Below, piece after piece: positions 1 to 11,400 of a stretch of 64,000 bases of DNA; position 1 is the stretch's first letter, and the number at the start of each line of letters is the position of its first letter. The notes under the pieces are model-generated. The model searched no databases, was not told where the DNA came from, and saw only the letters and a list, made by a program, of their open reading frames with translations. Position numbers and translations under genes: made by a program. This DNA is from Beta vulgaris subsp. vulgaris (Eukaryota > Streptophyta > Magnoliopsida > Caryophyllales > Amaranthaceae), in assembly GCF_026745355.1 (NCBI RefSeq), contig NC_079206.1, forward strand, positions 34,178,653 to 34,242,652, given 5' to 3'.

Positions 1-381
1 ATGTTCCAGATCTCACATAAAAAACAGTCACATAATGAATTTATTCGATTTAATATAAAAGAATTGATTCAATTTAATATACAATTATAATTATTTTTAC
101 AAGATGTATGTTCCAGATCTCACATAAAAAAGAACAGTCACATAATGAATTTATTATTCAATTTAATATAAAAGAGTTTATTCAATTTAATATACAATTA
201 TAATTATTATAACAAAATGAATGTTCCAGATCTCACATAAAGAAACAGTCACATAATGAATTTATTATTCAATGTAATATAAAAGAATTATTCAATTTAA
301 TATACAATTATAATTATTTTAACAAAATGAATGTTCCAGATCTCATATAAAAAACAGTCACATAATGAATTTATTATTCAA
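1..381. repeat. ~110-bp AT-rich tandem repeat, about 3.5 copies
   Basis: Each unit begins with the same phrase (ATGTTCCAGATCTCACAT) near positions 1, 107, 221 and 330. An AT-rich tail follows, including CATAATGAATTTATT and AATATACAATTATAATTA. The last copy runs directly into the telomere-like block at 382. Degenerate pieces of the CAGATCTCACAT phrase recur near 1015, 1106 and 1363. No coding content is seen; a subtelomere-like minisatellite is possible but not shown. Confidence 0.85.
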
Positions 382-566
382 TTTAGGCCGTAGGGTTAGG
401 GTTAGGCCATAGGGTTAGGGTTAGGCCATAGGGTTTAGGGCTAGGGTTAGGTTTAGGCCGTAGGGTTAGGGTTAGGTTTAGGCCGTAGGGTTAGTGTTAG
501 GGTTTAGGGTTTAGGGTAGGGTTTAGGGTTTAGGGTTTAGGGTTTAGGATTTAGGGTTTAGGGTTT
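382..566 (+). repeat. Degenerate interstitial telomeric repeat, TTTAGGG orientation
   Basis: The block is made of TTTAGGG, TTAGGG and variant units (TAGGCCGTAGGG, TAGGCCATAGGG). It is most regular at about 500-566, where consecutive TTTAGGG heptamers are seen. TTTAGGG is the standard plant telomere unit. The block ends at a short spacer around 567-575, after which the complementary CCCTAAA orientation begins. Confidence 0.9.
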
Positions 567-575
567 TATCCCCAA

Positions 576-729
576 CCCTAAACTTAAACCCTAAACAAAA
601 ACCCTAAACAGAAACCCTAGATAGTAACCCTAAACAGTCAAACCCTAAACAATCAAACCCTAAATAATCAAACCCTAAACAGTTAAACCCTAAACAGTCA
701 AACCCTAAACAGTCAAACCCTAAACCCAA
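576..729 (-). repeat. Degenerate interstitial telomeric repeat, CCCTAAA orientation, 15-bp superunit
   Basis: CCCTAAA (or CCCTAGA/CCCTAAT) recurs every ~15 bp as AACCCTAAACAGTCA-like units. This is the reverse orientation to the block immediately upstream. The 15-bp spacing suggests that a telomeric seed was reamplified as a minisatellite. The array fades after 729. Confidence 0.88.
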
Positions 730-2640
730 AAATAAAGCTCAAAAGACAGTCCAAATGTCCAATATAAACAAGCCCAGAAACAAGCCCAAAACATAAAACC
801 CAGAACACAAGCCCTCCCTAGCCCAAAACTTGCACCCAGATGACAGGAACATAAATGAACTTATGAACCCAGAACACAAACCCTAGCCCAATAAAAGACA
901 GACCTAGATCATTTTATTATTTAACATAAATAAATTTTATTAATTTTATTATTCAATTTAAGTAAAACCCGAGGCTAGATTCTAGAACACAAACCCTAGA
1001 TCATTATATTATTCAGATCTCACATAAAAAAACTAATTATGATTATTATATATAATTATAATTATTATAATTAAATGAACTAATTATGATTTATGAAGGT
1101 TCCAGATCTCACTCTCACATAAAAAAAACTTAAAATCATAGTCACATACTCACATATTCCGTATAAAAATAAAAAGTAAAATTATACAAAAAAAGATACA
1201 AAAAAAAATCACTATGAAGAACTGAACTTGAAAAACAGTAGGAAACATGGCAAAAGATCCCAAAATAATCTAGATCTGGACAAAAAAAACAAGTAAAGTT
1301 AAAAAAAAAAAGTATAGATCTCAAACACATGTCACATGATATTCCAAAAATAGTATAGATATCAGATCTCACATAGTAACATACTCACATTCACAATTTC
1401 ACATATGATAAAAGTAAAATAATAAAAAAAAAAATCTAGATCTTCAAAAAAAAAACAAGTAAAATTAAAAAAAAACATCATGTTCCAGTAAATCTGCAAA
1501 CTGGACCAGCATATATTCCCACAATCACATGCAAGTGCAGATCTTCCTAAATCTAAAAAAAACGAAATCGAAAACTCTAGAAAAAAGAAAACTTACCTGG
1601 TGGTTGCGACATAGTTTTTTGAAGAATAAATTTGCGTTTTTTTCTTTTTTTGCTTTTTTTTCTTCTTTTTTGCTTCTTCTTGGACGAAAACTTTGTTTTT
1701 ATGACGATCTTCAGTTCTTCACAACATCAACAATCAGCCTTAAGTCTTCAACCCTTCTGAACCGTGTGAAACCGGAATAAGAGAGACTATTACCCCAACC
1801 TACAAGATGCAAATAAAGAGTATGAGTGTGACTGTGTGAAACCGGAATAAGAGAGAGGAGAGACTAAGAAAAAAGAAAATGAAGAAATAGTTTTAGCCTT
1901 TTAGGGGGAAGTTTTTAGGGTTAGATGATTAGATCTGAGGAAGTGAGGAACTGAGAGGATGAGAGAGAAACCTAATTCAGATAGAAAAGCCGGAATGCGA
2001 GAGAAAGGAAGATGTTGAAATGAGCGTGTGACTTAGGATTTTAGGTTTATATACTAAGGGGCGTTAGGGGGAGGTTTAGGGTTAGATCGAGGGATGAGAT
2101 TTATTCATTTATGGTCAGATCTCAACGGTTGAGGTTTAGGGTTAGATCAAAGGTTGAGATTTAACCATTGATTGAATGAGTGGGTAAGATTAATTTTTGT
2201 AAGTTCATTTAGGGTTTTTAGTTAAAGATTTCTGATTTTAGATTTCATTTAGAGTTCATTTGAATTTCATTTACAGTTCTTTTAGACATTTAGTATTAAT
2301 TTGTAAATTTGTTTAGTAATACTAATTACTAATTATTAATATTATAAATTAATAAAATTACAAACTTTAGAAATTTAATTACTATTTTTAATTATAAACA
2401 AGATCATTAATGTAAAAATAATTATGAATGATGTTTACTAATTGTTTTAATAATTCCTACTTACTTTAAAAGTTCAATGAATAATGATGTATTGATGTGA
2501 AAAATTTGTGAAACAGTGAAAGTTTAAATTGTTAATTGTTAAGTATGAAATGCATTAATGTGTGATTATTTAAGTAATGAAATAGACGGATTTCTAGTAT
2601 GCTTTGATTATTGTTAAAACTGTGTAATAACATCGATGAT
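730..2640. other. AT-rich intergenic stretch with simple repeats and telo-box phrases
   Basis: Nothing here looks like a gene. Poly-A/T tracts are frequent and 1620-1680 is T-rich. A 23-bp phrase (GTGTGAAACCGGAATAAGAG core) occurs at 1764 and again at 1834. The phrase GTTTAGGGTTAGATC occurs near 2073 and 2131, with a related version near 1911. An 83-codon open frame at 1529-1780 lies in low-complexity sequence and has no recognisable family. Confidence 0.6.
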
Positions 2641-2717
2641 CAATCGTATGACCATTTGATGGTTTTGACTTTTGATTAATGTCGAAGACAATCAATCTTT
2701 TGATCAATTTGATTTAT

Positions 2718-2928
2718 GTCACTAACTAACAAACTGTTTAAGTTTAATAGTCTATTGACTCTAATACTATAAGTTTATAATCAATAATCCTTATGGTTGT
2801 TAGTTGTTAATTGTTAGTTGTTACTTGTTAGATGTTAGTTGTTACTTGTTACTTGTTACTTGAATACTTATGCAATCATCAATAAGAATAACTAATAGAG
2901 TAATAGGCGATACTTAGGCAATAGGCCA
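2718..2928 (+). repeat. ~200-bp dispersed direct repeat, copy 1
   Basis: This copy starts GTCACTAACTAACAAA and runs through a degenerate (TTGTTAG/TTGTTAC)n tract to a GCGATACTTAGGCA-like end. It matches 3318-3530 in the same orientation with scattered substitutions and a small insertion. The short TTGTTAG units also form an internal microsatellite-like tract at about 2798-2860. Confidence 0.8.
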
Positions 2929-3317
2929 ACTTTATGATCATTTGATTTATGTCAACCTTAACTTAACGAAATTCGATCAATGTTTCATCCTCTACTGATA
3001 CAATGACATGATTATTATTTCATACTGATTATTGACCTTGATCTACTTTCATAGCTTCAATATTTCATCTTCATCCTTTAGTGATATAGTGTATGATTAT
3101 GTATCATCTTCATATGACATATTCGATTAAGTGATTAACATTGATCATTGTTACTTGTTGAGTTGTTCCATGAACTATGAAAAGTCAAACAATTTTATAA
3201 TTACAAATTAATTAAGATGCTTTCATTAATGTTTTAATGTCAACCTAATTCTTTAATTCTATCTCTTTTTGTTGCTATATAGTAACTGATTCAGATTTCA
3301 GACAAAAGAGTGAGTAA

Positions 3318-3530
3318 GTCACTAACTAACAAAATGTTTAAGTTTAATAGTTTATTAACCCTAACATTATAAGTCTATAATCAATAATCCTTATGGTTGT
3401 TTGTTGTTAGTTGTTAGTTGTTACTTGTTATATGTTAGTTGTTACTTGAATACATATGCAATCATGAATAAGAATAACTAAATAACTGAATAACTAATGA
3501 GCGATACTTAGTAACTTAGGCACTAGGCCA
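3318..3530 (+). repeat. ~200-bp dispersed direct repeat, copy 2
   Basis: Second copy of the repeat at 2718-2928, in the same order and orientation, about 600 bp downstream. The TTGTTAG tract is shorter and there is a small insertion near the 3' end. No coding potential was recognised. Confidence 0.8.
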
Positions 3531-3789
3531 ATTACCAATAGCCAATAATGGTGAATGACCCAATAATATAAGTATAATTTATAAGTCTTACTTTAGTAAC
3601 ATTTCAAATTAGTAATATAAGTATCAAACTATTAATGATTCAATGTATTATTAAAAAATTAACAATGACCCAATCACAATTCACAATATCGGTATAATTA
3701 CAGATTACTATAATATACCACTATAAGTATAAAGTATAATGACTATAATCTAAACCACAATATCACAATACGCCACGGAGCCGCCGGTT

Positions 3790-4655
3790 CGATATTTAGT
3801 CGTTCCAAGAACCAAGTCCTACCGAGATCCGATTTATGCCGACCCAAGTCGAAATCCGATTTATTCTGACCCAAGTCCCAAGTCATTCCGATAGTCGATT
3901 TCTTGAACACTCAATTAATTCTGAAGGTCGATTTATTCTGACCCAATTCATTCCCATATCGATTTCTTCCGACCCAAGTAATTCCGGAAGCCGGATTATT
4001 CTGACCCAAGTTATTCCGGTATTGATTTCTTTCGACCCAAGTAACCCGAAGCCGATGTCTTCCGACCCAAGTAATTCCGAAAGCCGCATTATTCCTGCCC
4101 AAGTTATTCCGATATCGATTTCTTCCGACCCAAGTAACCCGAAAGCCTATTTCTTCCGACCCAAGTAATCCCGAAGCCGAATTATTCCGACCCAAGTTAT
4201 TCCGATATCGATTTCTTCTGACCCAAGTAACCCGAAAGCTGATTTCTTCCGACCTTAGTAATTCCGAAAGCCGAATTATTCCGACCCAACTTATTCCGAT
4301 ATCGATTTCTTCTAACCCAAGTAACCCGAAAGCCGATTTCTTCTGACCTTAGTAATTCCGAAAGCCGAATTATTCCGATCCAAGTTATTCCGATATCAAT
4401 TCCGACCCAAGTAACCCGAAAACCGATTTCTTACGACCCAAGTCATTCCGAAACCCGATTTCTTCCGACCCAAGTTATCCCGATATATCGATTTCTTCCG
4501 ACCCAAGTAACCTGAAAGCCGATTTCATCCGACCCAAGTCATTCCGAAACCCGATTTCTTTCGACCCAAGTCATTCCGAAACCCAATTTCTTCCGACCCA
4601 ACTTATTCCGAAAGCCGATTTCTTCCGACCCAAGTCATTCCGAAAGCCGATTTGG
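3790..4655 (+). repeat. ~32-bp minisatellite (TTCCGACCCAAGT unit)
   Basis: About 25 degenerate units of ~31-33 bp alternate TTCCGACCCAAGT with ATTCCGAAAGCCGATTTC or ACCCGAAAGCCGATTTC. The block is richer in GC than its surroundings. Isolated CCGACCCA phrases continue to about 4860. Open frames on both strands here are by-products of the period and the lack of stops in the unit. The array ends roughly 460 bp before the start codon of the gene at 5118, so it could lie in or near its promoter; that is only a positional inference. Confidence 0.9.
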
Positions 4656-5046
4656 ACCGACTTCACCTTATTCCATTCCGACCCAAATTCACCCAACCCA
4701 GATACCGGCCGACCCAGTCTCACACGACCCAATTCCGACCCAGTTCCGAGATCCCCTCACCCAGTTTCACCCCCATGACACAGTGTCACCCAGATTATTC
4801 CGACCCAAATCATTCCGACCCAGCTTGGGTCAATCCAAACCCAGCCAGTGACCCAGATTGACACCTCTCGCTAGCATTAGTAGATCCTAAGTTTCTATTT
4901 TTGCCATCCCGCAAATTTTATCGATGTCAATAAACAAGAATCTCCCAAGGCCCCAACTTGGTGTTTGCGAAACATGGTCTGAAAGTCTGAGCTCCCAAGA
5001 GTATCATAAACTCCCTAAACTCCCACGCTCACCTCAAAATTTGGTC

Positions 5047-5117
5047 CTATAGTCCCCCCCCCCTACCCCTACTACAGTCTACAGACTACTAGTCGCGCAC
5101 CACCGAGACCTCGAGAC
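5047..5117 (+). promoter_or_regulatory. Pyrimidine-rich leader/core-promoter segment upstream of the start codon
   Basis: A long C/T run (about 5050-5075) lies 45-70 bp before the ATG. Plant core promoters often have pyrimidine patches close to the transcription start. No convincing TATA box was found between the minisatellite and the ATG. Only the base composition is seen; the promoter role is inferred. Confidence 0.3.
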
Positions 5118-5472
5118 ATGGAGCATCTCGCAATCGCAAAGGACTACAACGTCCAACCCCTGCTGTTCCCACCAATCACAACCGCTACTTCCGTAGCTGC
5201 AATATATCTTCATAGAAACAATCTGATCAGCTCCAACTTCTTCAGCACCAGAAAAAGGGCAGCAACTGGAAAATGTGCCAGAAGACTCACACCAATTACT
5301 TCCTCTACCACTACGACGTCGTCTGGAGGAGAGAGAATGAGCTTCGACTCGCCCGCCAAGGCACTCCGACGTCTGCTTGATTCCCCTGGCATCCACCAAG
5401 GTCCTGCTTGCTTCGATGCTCTCAGCGCTAAGCTAGTGAAGAATGCTGGTTTCGATTTTTGTTTCACTAGTG
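5118..5472 (+). CDS. Exon 1: transit peptide and start of enzyme domain
   Basis: Encodes residues 1-118 plus the first base of Gly119. The start ATG at 5118 gives a targeting-like N terminus. The conserved enzyme sequence begins with [10 protein letters not shown] and includes [12 protein letters not shown]. The donor GTAAAT begins at 5473; read-through in the open frame past it yields low-complexity residues, which supports splicing here. Confidence 0.92.
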
Positions 5473-8400
5473 GTAAATTTTTTTTAACTTTATTGTTTGA
5501 TGCTTCTGTTTTCGGAATTTATGACAAAATCACGCATCGATTCGGAGAAATGCCTAAATCATTCGTGGGAACGTATAAGATATTGCATTTCTGTAGATTA
5601 ATGATGACATTTTGCAAATAATGATTTTTTTAAAGAGAAGATAAAGAGAAATAAGATTTTATGCTGTATCTCAGAAATAGGATTGTTGTATAATAAATGT
5701 CAAAGGGTGTACACAAAACTATTAATGTTGCATATTAAATGGTAAATGTTGTATACAAAAATGGTTTATGTTTGGCCGTGGTATGGTATGAACAATCTTA
5801 TGTTCCTCCCGTGGATGGATTGGGTAAAGCTCATTGGATTCGTGTTATTAATACTTTCACTTTTGGGTTTTTATTTAATCCCATGATTTATTAGTATCTC
5901 AAAATTGGAAATGAGAAATGGTATGATTTCTTCAGCTTCATTCTAATTTTCTGCAGAATTCTAGGAAAGTTTGAATAATGATAAGAGGCTGTTTGATTGT
6001 ATTGAAGGATAAGCAATGAAAGGTGTTGCTAGGAATGCAGAAATATGCCGAAGGGAAGCAGAAAAATAAGAGGGAGACGGTAGTGAGTAATTGAGCATTG
6101 TTTAAGGGGATGACATATAAAAGTCGAGGCACTTGGGTTAGAGGAAATACAGTGCTCAATGCATTTCACTGAGACATAGGGAAGATGATGATTTTGGTTA
6201 AATATGTTACATGCCTTTGATATAATTCCTTGAGTATATGGTTCTAATGTTGTCTTTATATGGAAACGAGACTATATTTAGAAAGCTGCACGTACACAAT
6301 TTATGGTGAATGATATGCTCATATCTGTATTGGTTATTCGTCTTAGAGTTGTTATGAGACGAGGGTACATGTATTATGGGACTTGCTAGTGCTGTGTGTC
6401 ATGTGAAACTGGTCTTATTCTCTTGTTCTTGCTGTAGAATTCGTCTCAAATTCAGCGAGTTGTTTCAAAGACTCAATACTCTTTGCTTATATGACGTCTA
6501 ACTAATACATGGCATATGGTAGAAACTATAAACTCACTGTCAAATTATGTCTGTTAGATGGACTCATTCTGCTGGCTTGTGGGCTATAATCATAATTCAA
6601 CATAATCCATCGCCTGAAATTCATCTCACCCATAAGCATAATCAGATTTTGACTTATCACTGTCATGTCCTGCTAATATTCACTTACCTCCCTGGTTTTC
6701 TAGGCTTTTCAATTTCAGCTGCTAGGTTGGGGTTACCTGATGTTGGTCTTATATCCTATGGGGAAATGGTGGATCAAGGGCAGAAAATCACGGATGCTGT
6801 GTCCATACCTGTAATAGGGGATGGTGATAATGGATATGGCAATGCAATGAATGTGAAGAGAACTGTGAAAGGATACATCAAAGCTGGCTTTGCAGGAATC
6901 ATTCTGGAAGACCAAGTTCGTATTGCAGCTTTGGTTTCTGAATCAATTTTTGCATCCTTGTATTAAAGTACCCTTTTAGTTTTTGACCATTCTTTCTTTG
7001 CAGAAAACGTGTTCTTTTTTTCCCTTATCATCCCTACTAAATGTCTCCTTTTATAGGTTTTAGTTGTGAAACAAATTTTTGCTTGACGTGTTTAGCTACA
7101 ACTTGGTTTTTACTTCCTCCGTTCTTTCTCTATTGCAACAATAGGCTTGGGGACCATAAAAAATTAGGGATGCGTTCGCGATCGCGGTAACGGTCGCGTT
7201 AGGAAGTGGTTTGTATCGGATGTATGGAACGAATTGCAGCTAGGGCGGCGTCAATATATAGTTTAAGAAGTATTTCTTTGTCATAGTATATGAAACAACT
7301 CATATACATCCAAACTTAAATAGCCCCTCTAATTTATTCTCCCTTCTTGAGTATGTGCATGTTGATTTTCTTACTATTTATGCTTTTTTCTTTCATCAAT
7401 TCTGTCAAAAGAACGCTCTTAACGCGTTGAGTCACCGTTACATGATGGACGACTCGGCAAGAATGGCGTGATTTTGTTGTTGCGTCCTATAACGGGATTT
7501 CTCGGAACGACAACATCCAAAACCATTATAAAACGGCTGTTACGTAGCGGAATGGCCGAGTTTTAATTCCATGTTGGGCACATTTTTTAAGGAAGTGAAA
7601 AAGGTGGGTAATTAAGCATGAATGTACCCTTTAATTTACTAGACTAGTAGAGAGAAATGAACACTTAATAAACAAGTACCCCTTTATAACAATAAAAGGT
7701 GGGGTGGTGAATATTAGTGATGGTTTTAATAAGAGAAAGTAAGGGTAATAATGTGAACTAAAGTTGTTTTTTTATATCAAAAGTGGAATTGTTGCAATAT
7801 ATGTGAAACTACTCAAAGTGGTAATTGTTGCAATAGGAAAAGAACAGAGGCAATATATCATTTTTTTCTTTGTGAACATAGAGACTTGTATGTTCCCTTA
7901 AATGGTGAGAACTAGAAGTTTGCACATATATATGTAACTTGCTCCAAGATTTATTCTAGGCACCAATTATGATGACTCCTCTGGCGTATAATTTTCAATA
8001 ATGACTAGGTATCTCCTAAAGCTTGCGGTCACACACAAGGCAGGAAAGTCACCTCCATAGACGAAGCAGTAATGCGGATAAAAGCAGCTATAGATGCTAG
8101 AAGAGATAGTGGTTCAGATATTGTCATTGTGGCAAGGACTGATTCTCGTCAAGCAGTGTCTTTTGAAGAATCATTACGGAGATCACAGGCCTTTGCTGAT
8201 GCTGGAGCTGATGTTTTGTTTATAGATGCACTAGCGACAAGACAGGAGATGCAGGCCTTCTGTGAAATTTCACCTTCAGTTCCTAAAATGGTGAGTTACC
8301 ATAGTTTCTCTTGAATTGAATTGTCTTGGTAACTATACTGGTAAGAAATGCCTAAATCATAATTGTTATGAACAATTTTTGTTCAGAATTTTTTTTGCTT

Positions 8401-11400
8401 TTATATTAAGCAAAAAAAAAAGTAGTAAATTTATTACAAAAAGTTGTATGTTTATAGAAAGAATGTAGTACATAAAAACCCAACATCTGACCTAATTATT
8501 GGTATTTTAGTTCACTAATGTTTTTGGTTCTAGTATACTACCTCCGTTTCTTACTAATCTACTAACTTTGTACTTTGGCAATTGGTATTATTCACATACT
8601 TCTTTCTGACTATCATTTGTAATTGATACTTAAGGGAAAACATAGTCATGTAGGATCTTGTTACATTTGTTTCAACATAAAGTTTTATGATATCAACTTT
8701 TTATAACTTTAGCTTGGTTGGAATGAGAGCTATTAATGGTCAAAGTACTACATTGACTAGCGTGAAAGTCAAATGGTGTAGATTAAAAGAAACAGGGGTA
8801 GTACTTATTTATTGATTAAATTTACTACTCTTTTTAATAGATATACTACTTTTCCTGATGATATAAACAAAAAATGTATAGAATGGTTCCGAATTAGAAA
8901 AAGTTGTTAAAGGCTCAATGAGATCAAAGTCCTCTCTTTAGGAACAAGCTACCAAATTTTGATAGTGTTCTTCTAACATGAAACAGCTCCGGATTTTTGC
9001 TGAAAACACACTAAGTATTTTGGCTTTCATAAAGGATAGTGATGTATAGTTAGTTCGAATAATGGTTTTTACTTTCTTTTTTTTACTTTTTTGCTTGACG
9101 AAAACATCTTTGATTTTCAATGGGTATCTGATAAATCTTTAGTGAGCTTTTTATCCAAAGATTCTTAAGCTCACTTTATTGCAGTTTTTTGATTCATGCA
9201 TACTACTAACTATATTGTAATGGTAACCATTTATGCATATTAATTATGAAAAGTCGCAAACATCGTTGCTTTATGATCGATCATTAATAGTCCGAGGTAG
9301 TCTCTTCAATAGCCCTATTTAATTAGCGTTAGTTAAATTTATTTAAGGCCTTTTTTGATAGTGTTTAGTCGCTTTATCCCATCAGAAGTTTGTTGGTCAA
9401 AATGATAAATCTCCCATTTGGTTAGCAAGTGAATTGGATCAGGGACTTGAGAAAACGCGCCGAACCCCAACATTTGAAAGAGATGATTATACATTCTTTT
9501 ATTCCTTTTGCAAAAAGACATACATGGTTAACGTGAAATTTTTTGAGCATCTAGCACATTGAATGGAAATGAATTTACTACATCACCAACCAATATGATG
9601 ATTGGAATGCAAAGAAGAGGGAGAAATAGTTTATCATTATCAGGAATAATTGCTTTTCAGCGCTGCTGTAAATTGCTTGTTATGTTTCACTGGAGAGTGG
9701 AGTATAGAACTTATTCCCTCCAAAATGAGCTAAACTAAAAAAAAAAACACATGTGCTGGGTTCATTGCTGTCACCTAAGGCCGTCTGTTGGAGATGCCTT
9801 GCTGAAGATGATATCCTGGAGCTAATATTATGGCAATGTTGGAATGAGTGCAAAGAGGTTTCAAAGTTTAAATTCCAGTGAGAGCTTTTCGTCCTTTTGC
9901 TGAACTTGGTGGAGAGAAATGGTGGTTAAGCTCAAGAAAAAGCTGGTCTCCGCCCCCGACCTGATTAGGAGAGAACGACCTGATTAGGAGAGAACACAGG
10001 GTTAAGCCAAGCCCTTACCCGCTTTCATTCATATCTCTTATTCTTACAAGATGAATCGACACTATAGATAGGAGTGAGACATAGTTGAGAGGGTGGTAGG
10101 AAAGGGAGTATAACACTAAGAGACTTATAGATTAGGAGAGTGGTGAGGGTCTTGACTCTTGACTCTTGATAAAAACAAGGAAAAATGCACTTGAATAATC
10201 CCAACTTTCACCCGTCTAATCAAAATAATCCCAACTTTAGATTATTCCAAAATAATCCCAACTTTTGAGAGGACCTTCTCAAAATAAGCCAAACTATCTA
10301 TTTCCTTTCCCGCACTAATCCATTTTAGGTCTATAATACGTTGAAAATTAATAGTTCAGATTATTTTGAGAAGCTACACCCTAAAGTTGGGATTATTCTA
10401 AAATAATATAAAGTTGGGATTATTTTGAGAAGACCGATGAAAGTTGGGATTATTCATGTCAATTTTTCCTAAAAACAAATATATGGGCTAACTATTGAAT
10501 TAATAAATCAAAAACTTAATCCAGCCTGTAAAAAAATTGAAATATGTTTTCTTATTTTATAATTAAGTGTACTTCATATTCCATACTTCACTTTGCACAT
10601 TTATAAGTTCTGAAAATACTTTTGAAGTTTGGAATCTAATCACTATATAACATATAAAGCTTGACGGCTTTGAACATAGTAAATGTCACTTTCTTATTAT
10701 TAGCGTAAAATATCTATGTGAAGTAGGGTGATAATAAGTGATTAAAGTTATCCGTGTCCTTTATACTTTTGCAGCACCATCAGCCAAACTTAGCTAACAG
10801 TTATTTTGACTACACTCTTTCATACATTCCTTATTGCTATTATTTGCTGAAAATTAGCAAACAAATTCAGCAAGTCAAATCAGCTACTACAATGTTATTA
10901 GCTATCAGGTAATAGCTAAAAACCTTAAAGAAGTCAAATTAGCCTGAATCAGTTAGTGATTTTGATATCTATTACTTTAAATGCCTTCTTAATACTTAAT
11001 GTTGTTGTAGCTACTTCTGAAAGGTAAAGGTAGGGCATAGGTGAGATGGTCAAAATTTCCTCATAGAAGTAGGATGTACGATGGTACTCTAGAGTTCCTG
11101 GTGGTGTCTTTGGTTCTTAGTCCTTCTGCTTGTGAATGCATGTAAACTACTTATCTTACCATGATCCACTGTTTGACCTTTTGTTTTCCCCTTCTATAGA
11201 ATAGAGACTTCTGTTGTAAAGATGGTTGCTACTGTTAGTCGAGACCTAGTTACAATTTGAAGTACTGTTCCTTTTTGAAGGCAAACATGCTTGAAGGAGG
11301 AGGAAAAACACCTATTCTCACTCCTATTGAACTTGAAGACATTGGGTACAAAATTGTTGCTTACCCACTTTCGCTGATAGGGGTCTCAATTCACGCAATG

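Noticed and set aside
382..729. CRISPR-like or other short spaced repeats
   Set aside because: The repeats are telomeric or minisatellite units without unique spacers, in a plant genome.
1529..1780. 83-codon plus-strand frame rich in Phe/Ser
   Set aside because: It lies in a T-rich low-complexity tract and resembles no protein family.
3836..4195. Overlapping open frames on both strands in the CCGACCCAAGT repeat
   Set aside because: They follow from a stop-poor ~32-bp tandem unit and have no domain or sensible start context.
5079..5467. Minus-strand frames opposite exon 1
   Set aside because: They are shadows of exon 1, which encodes a conserved enzyme in the other direction.
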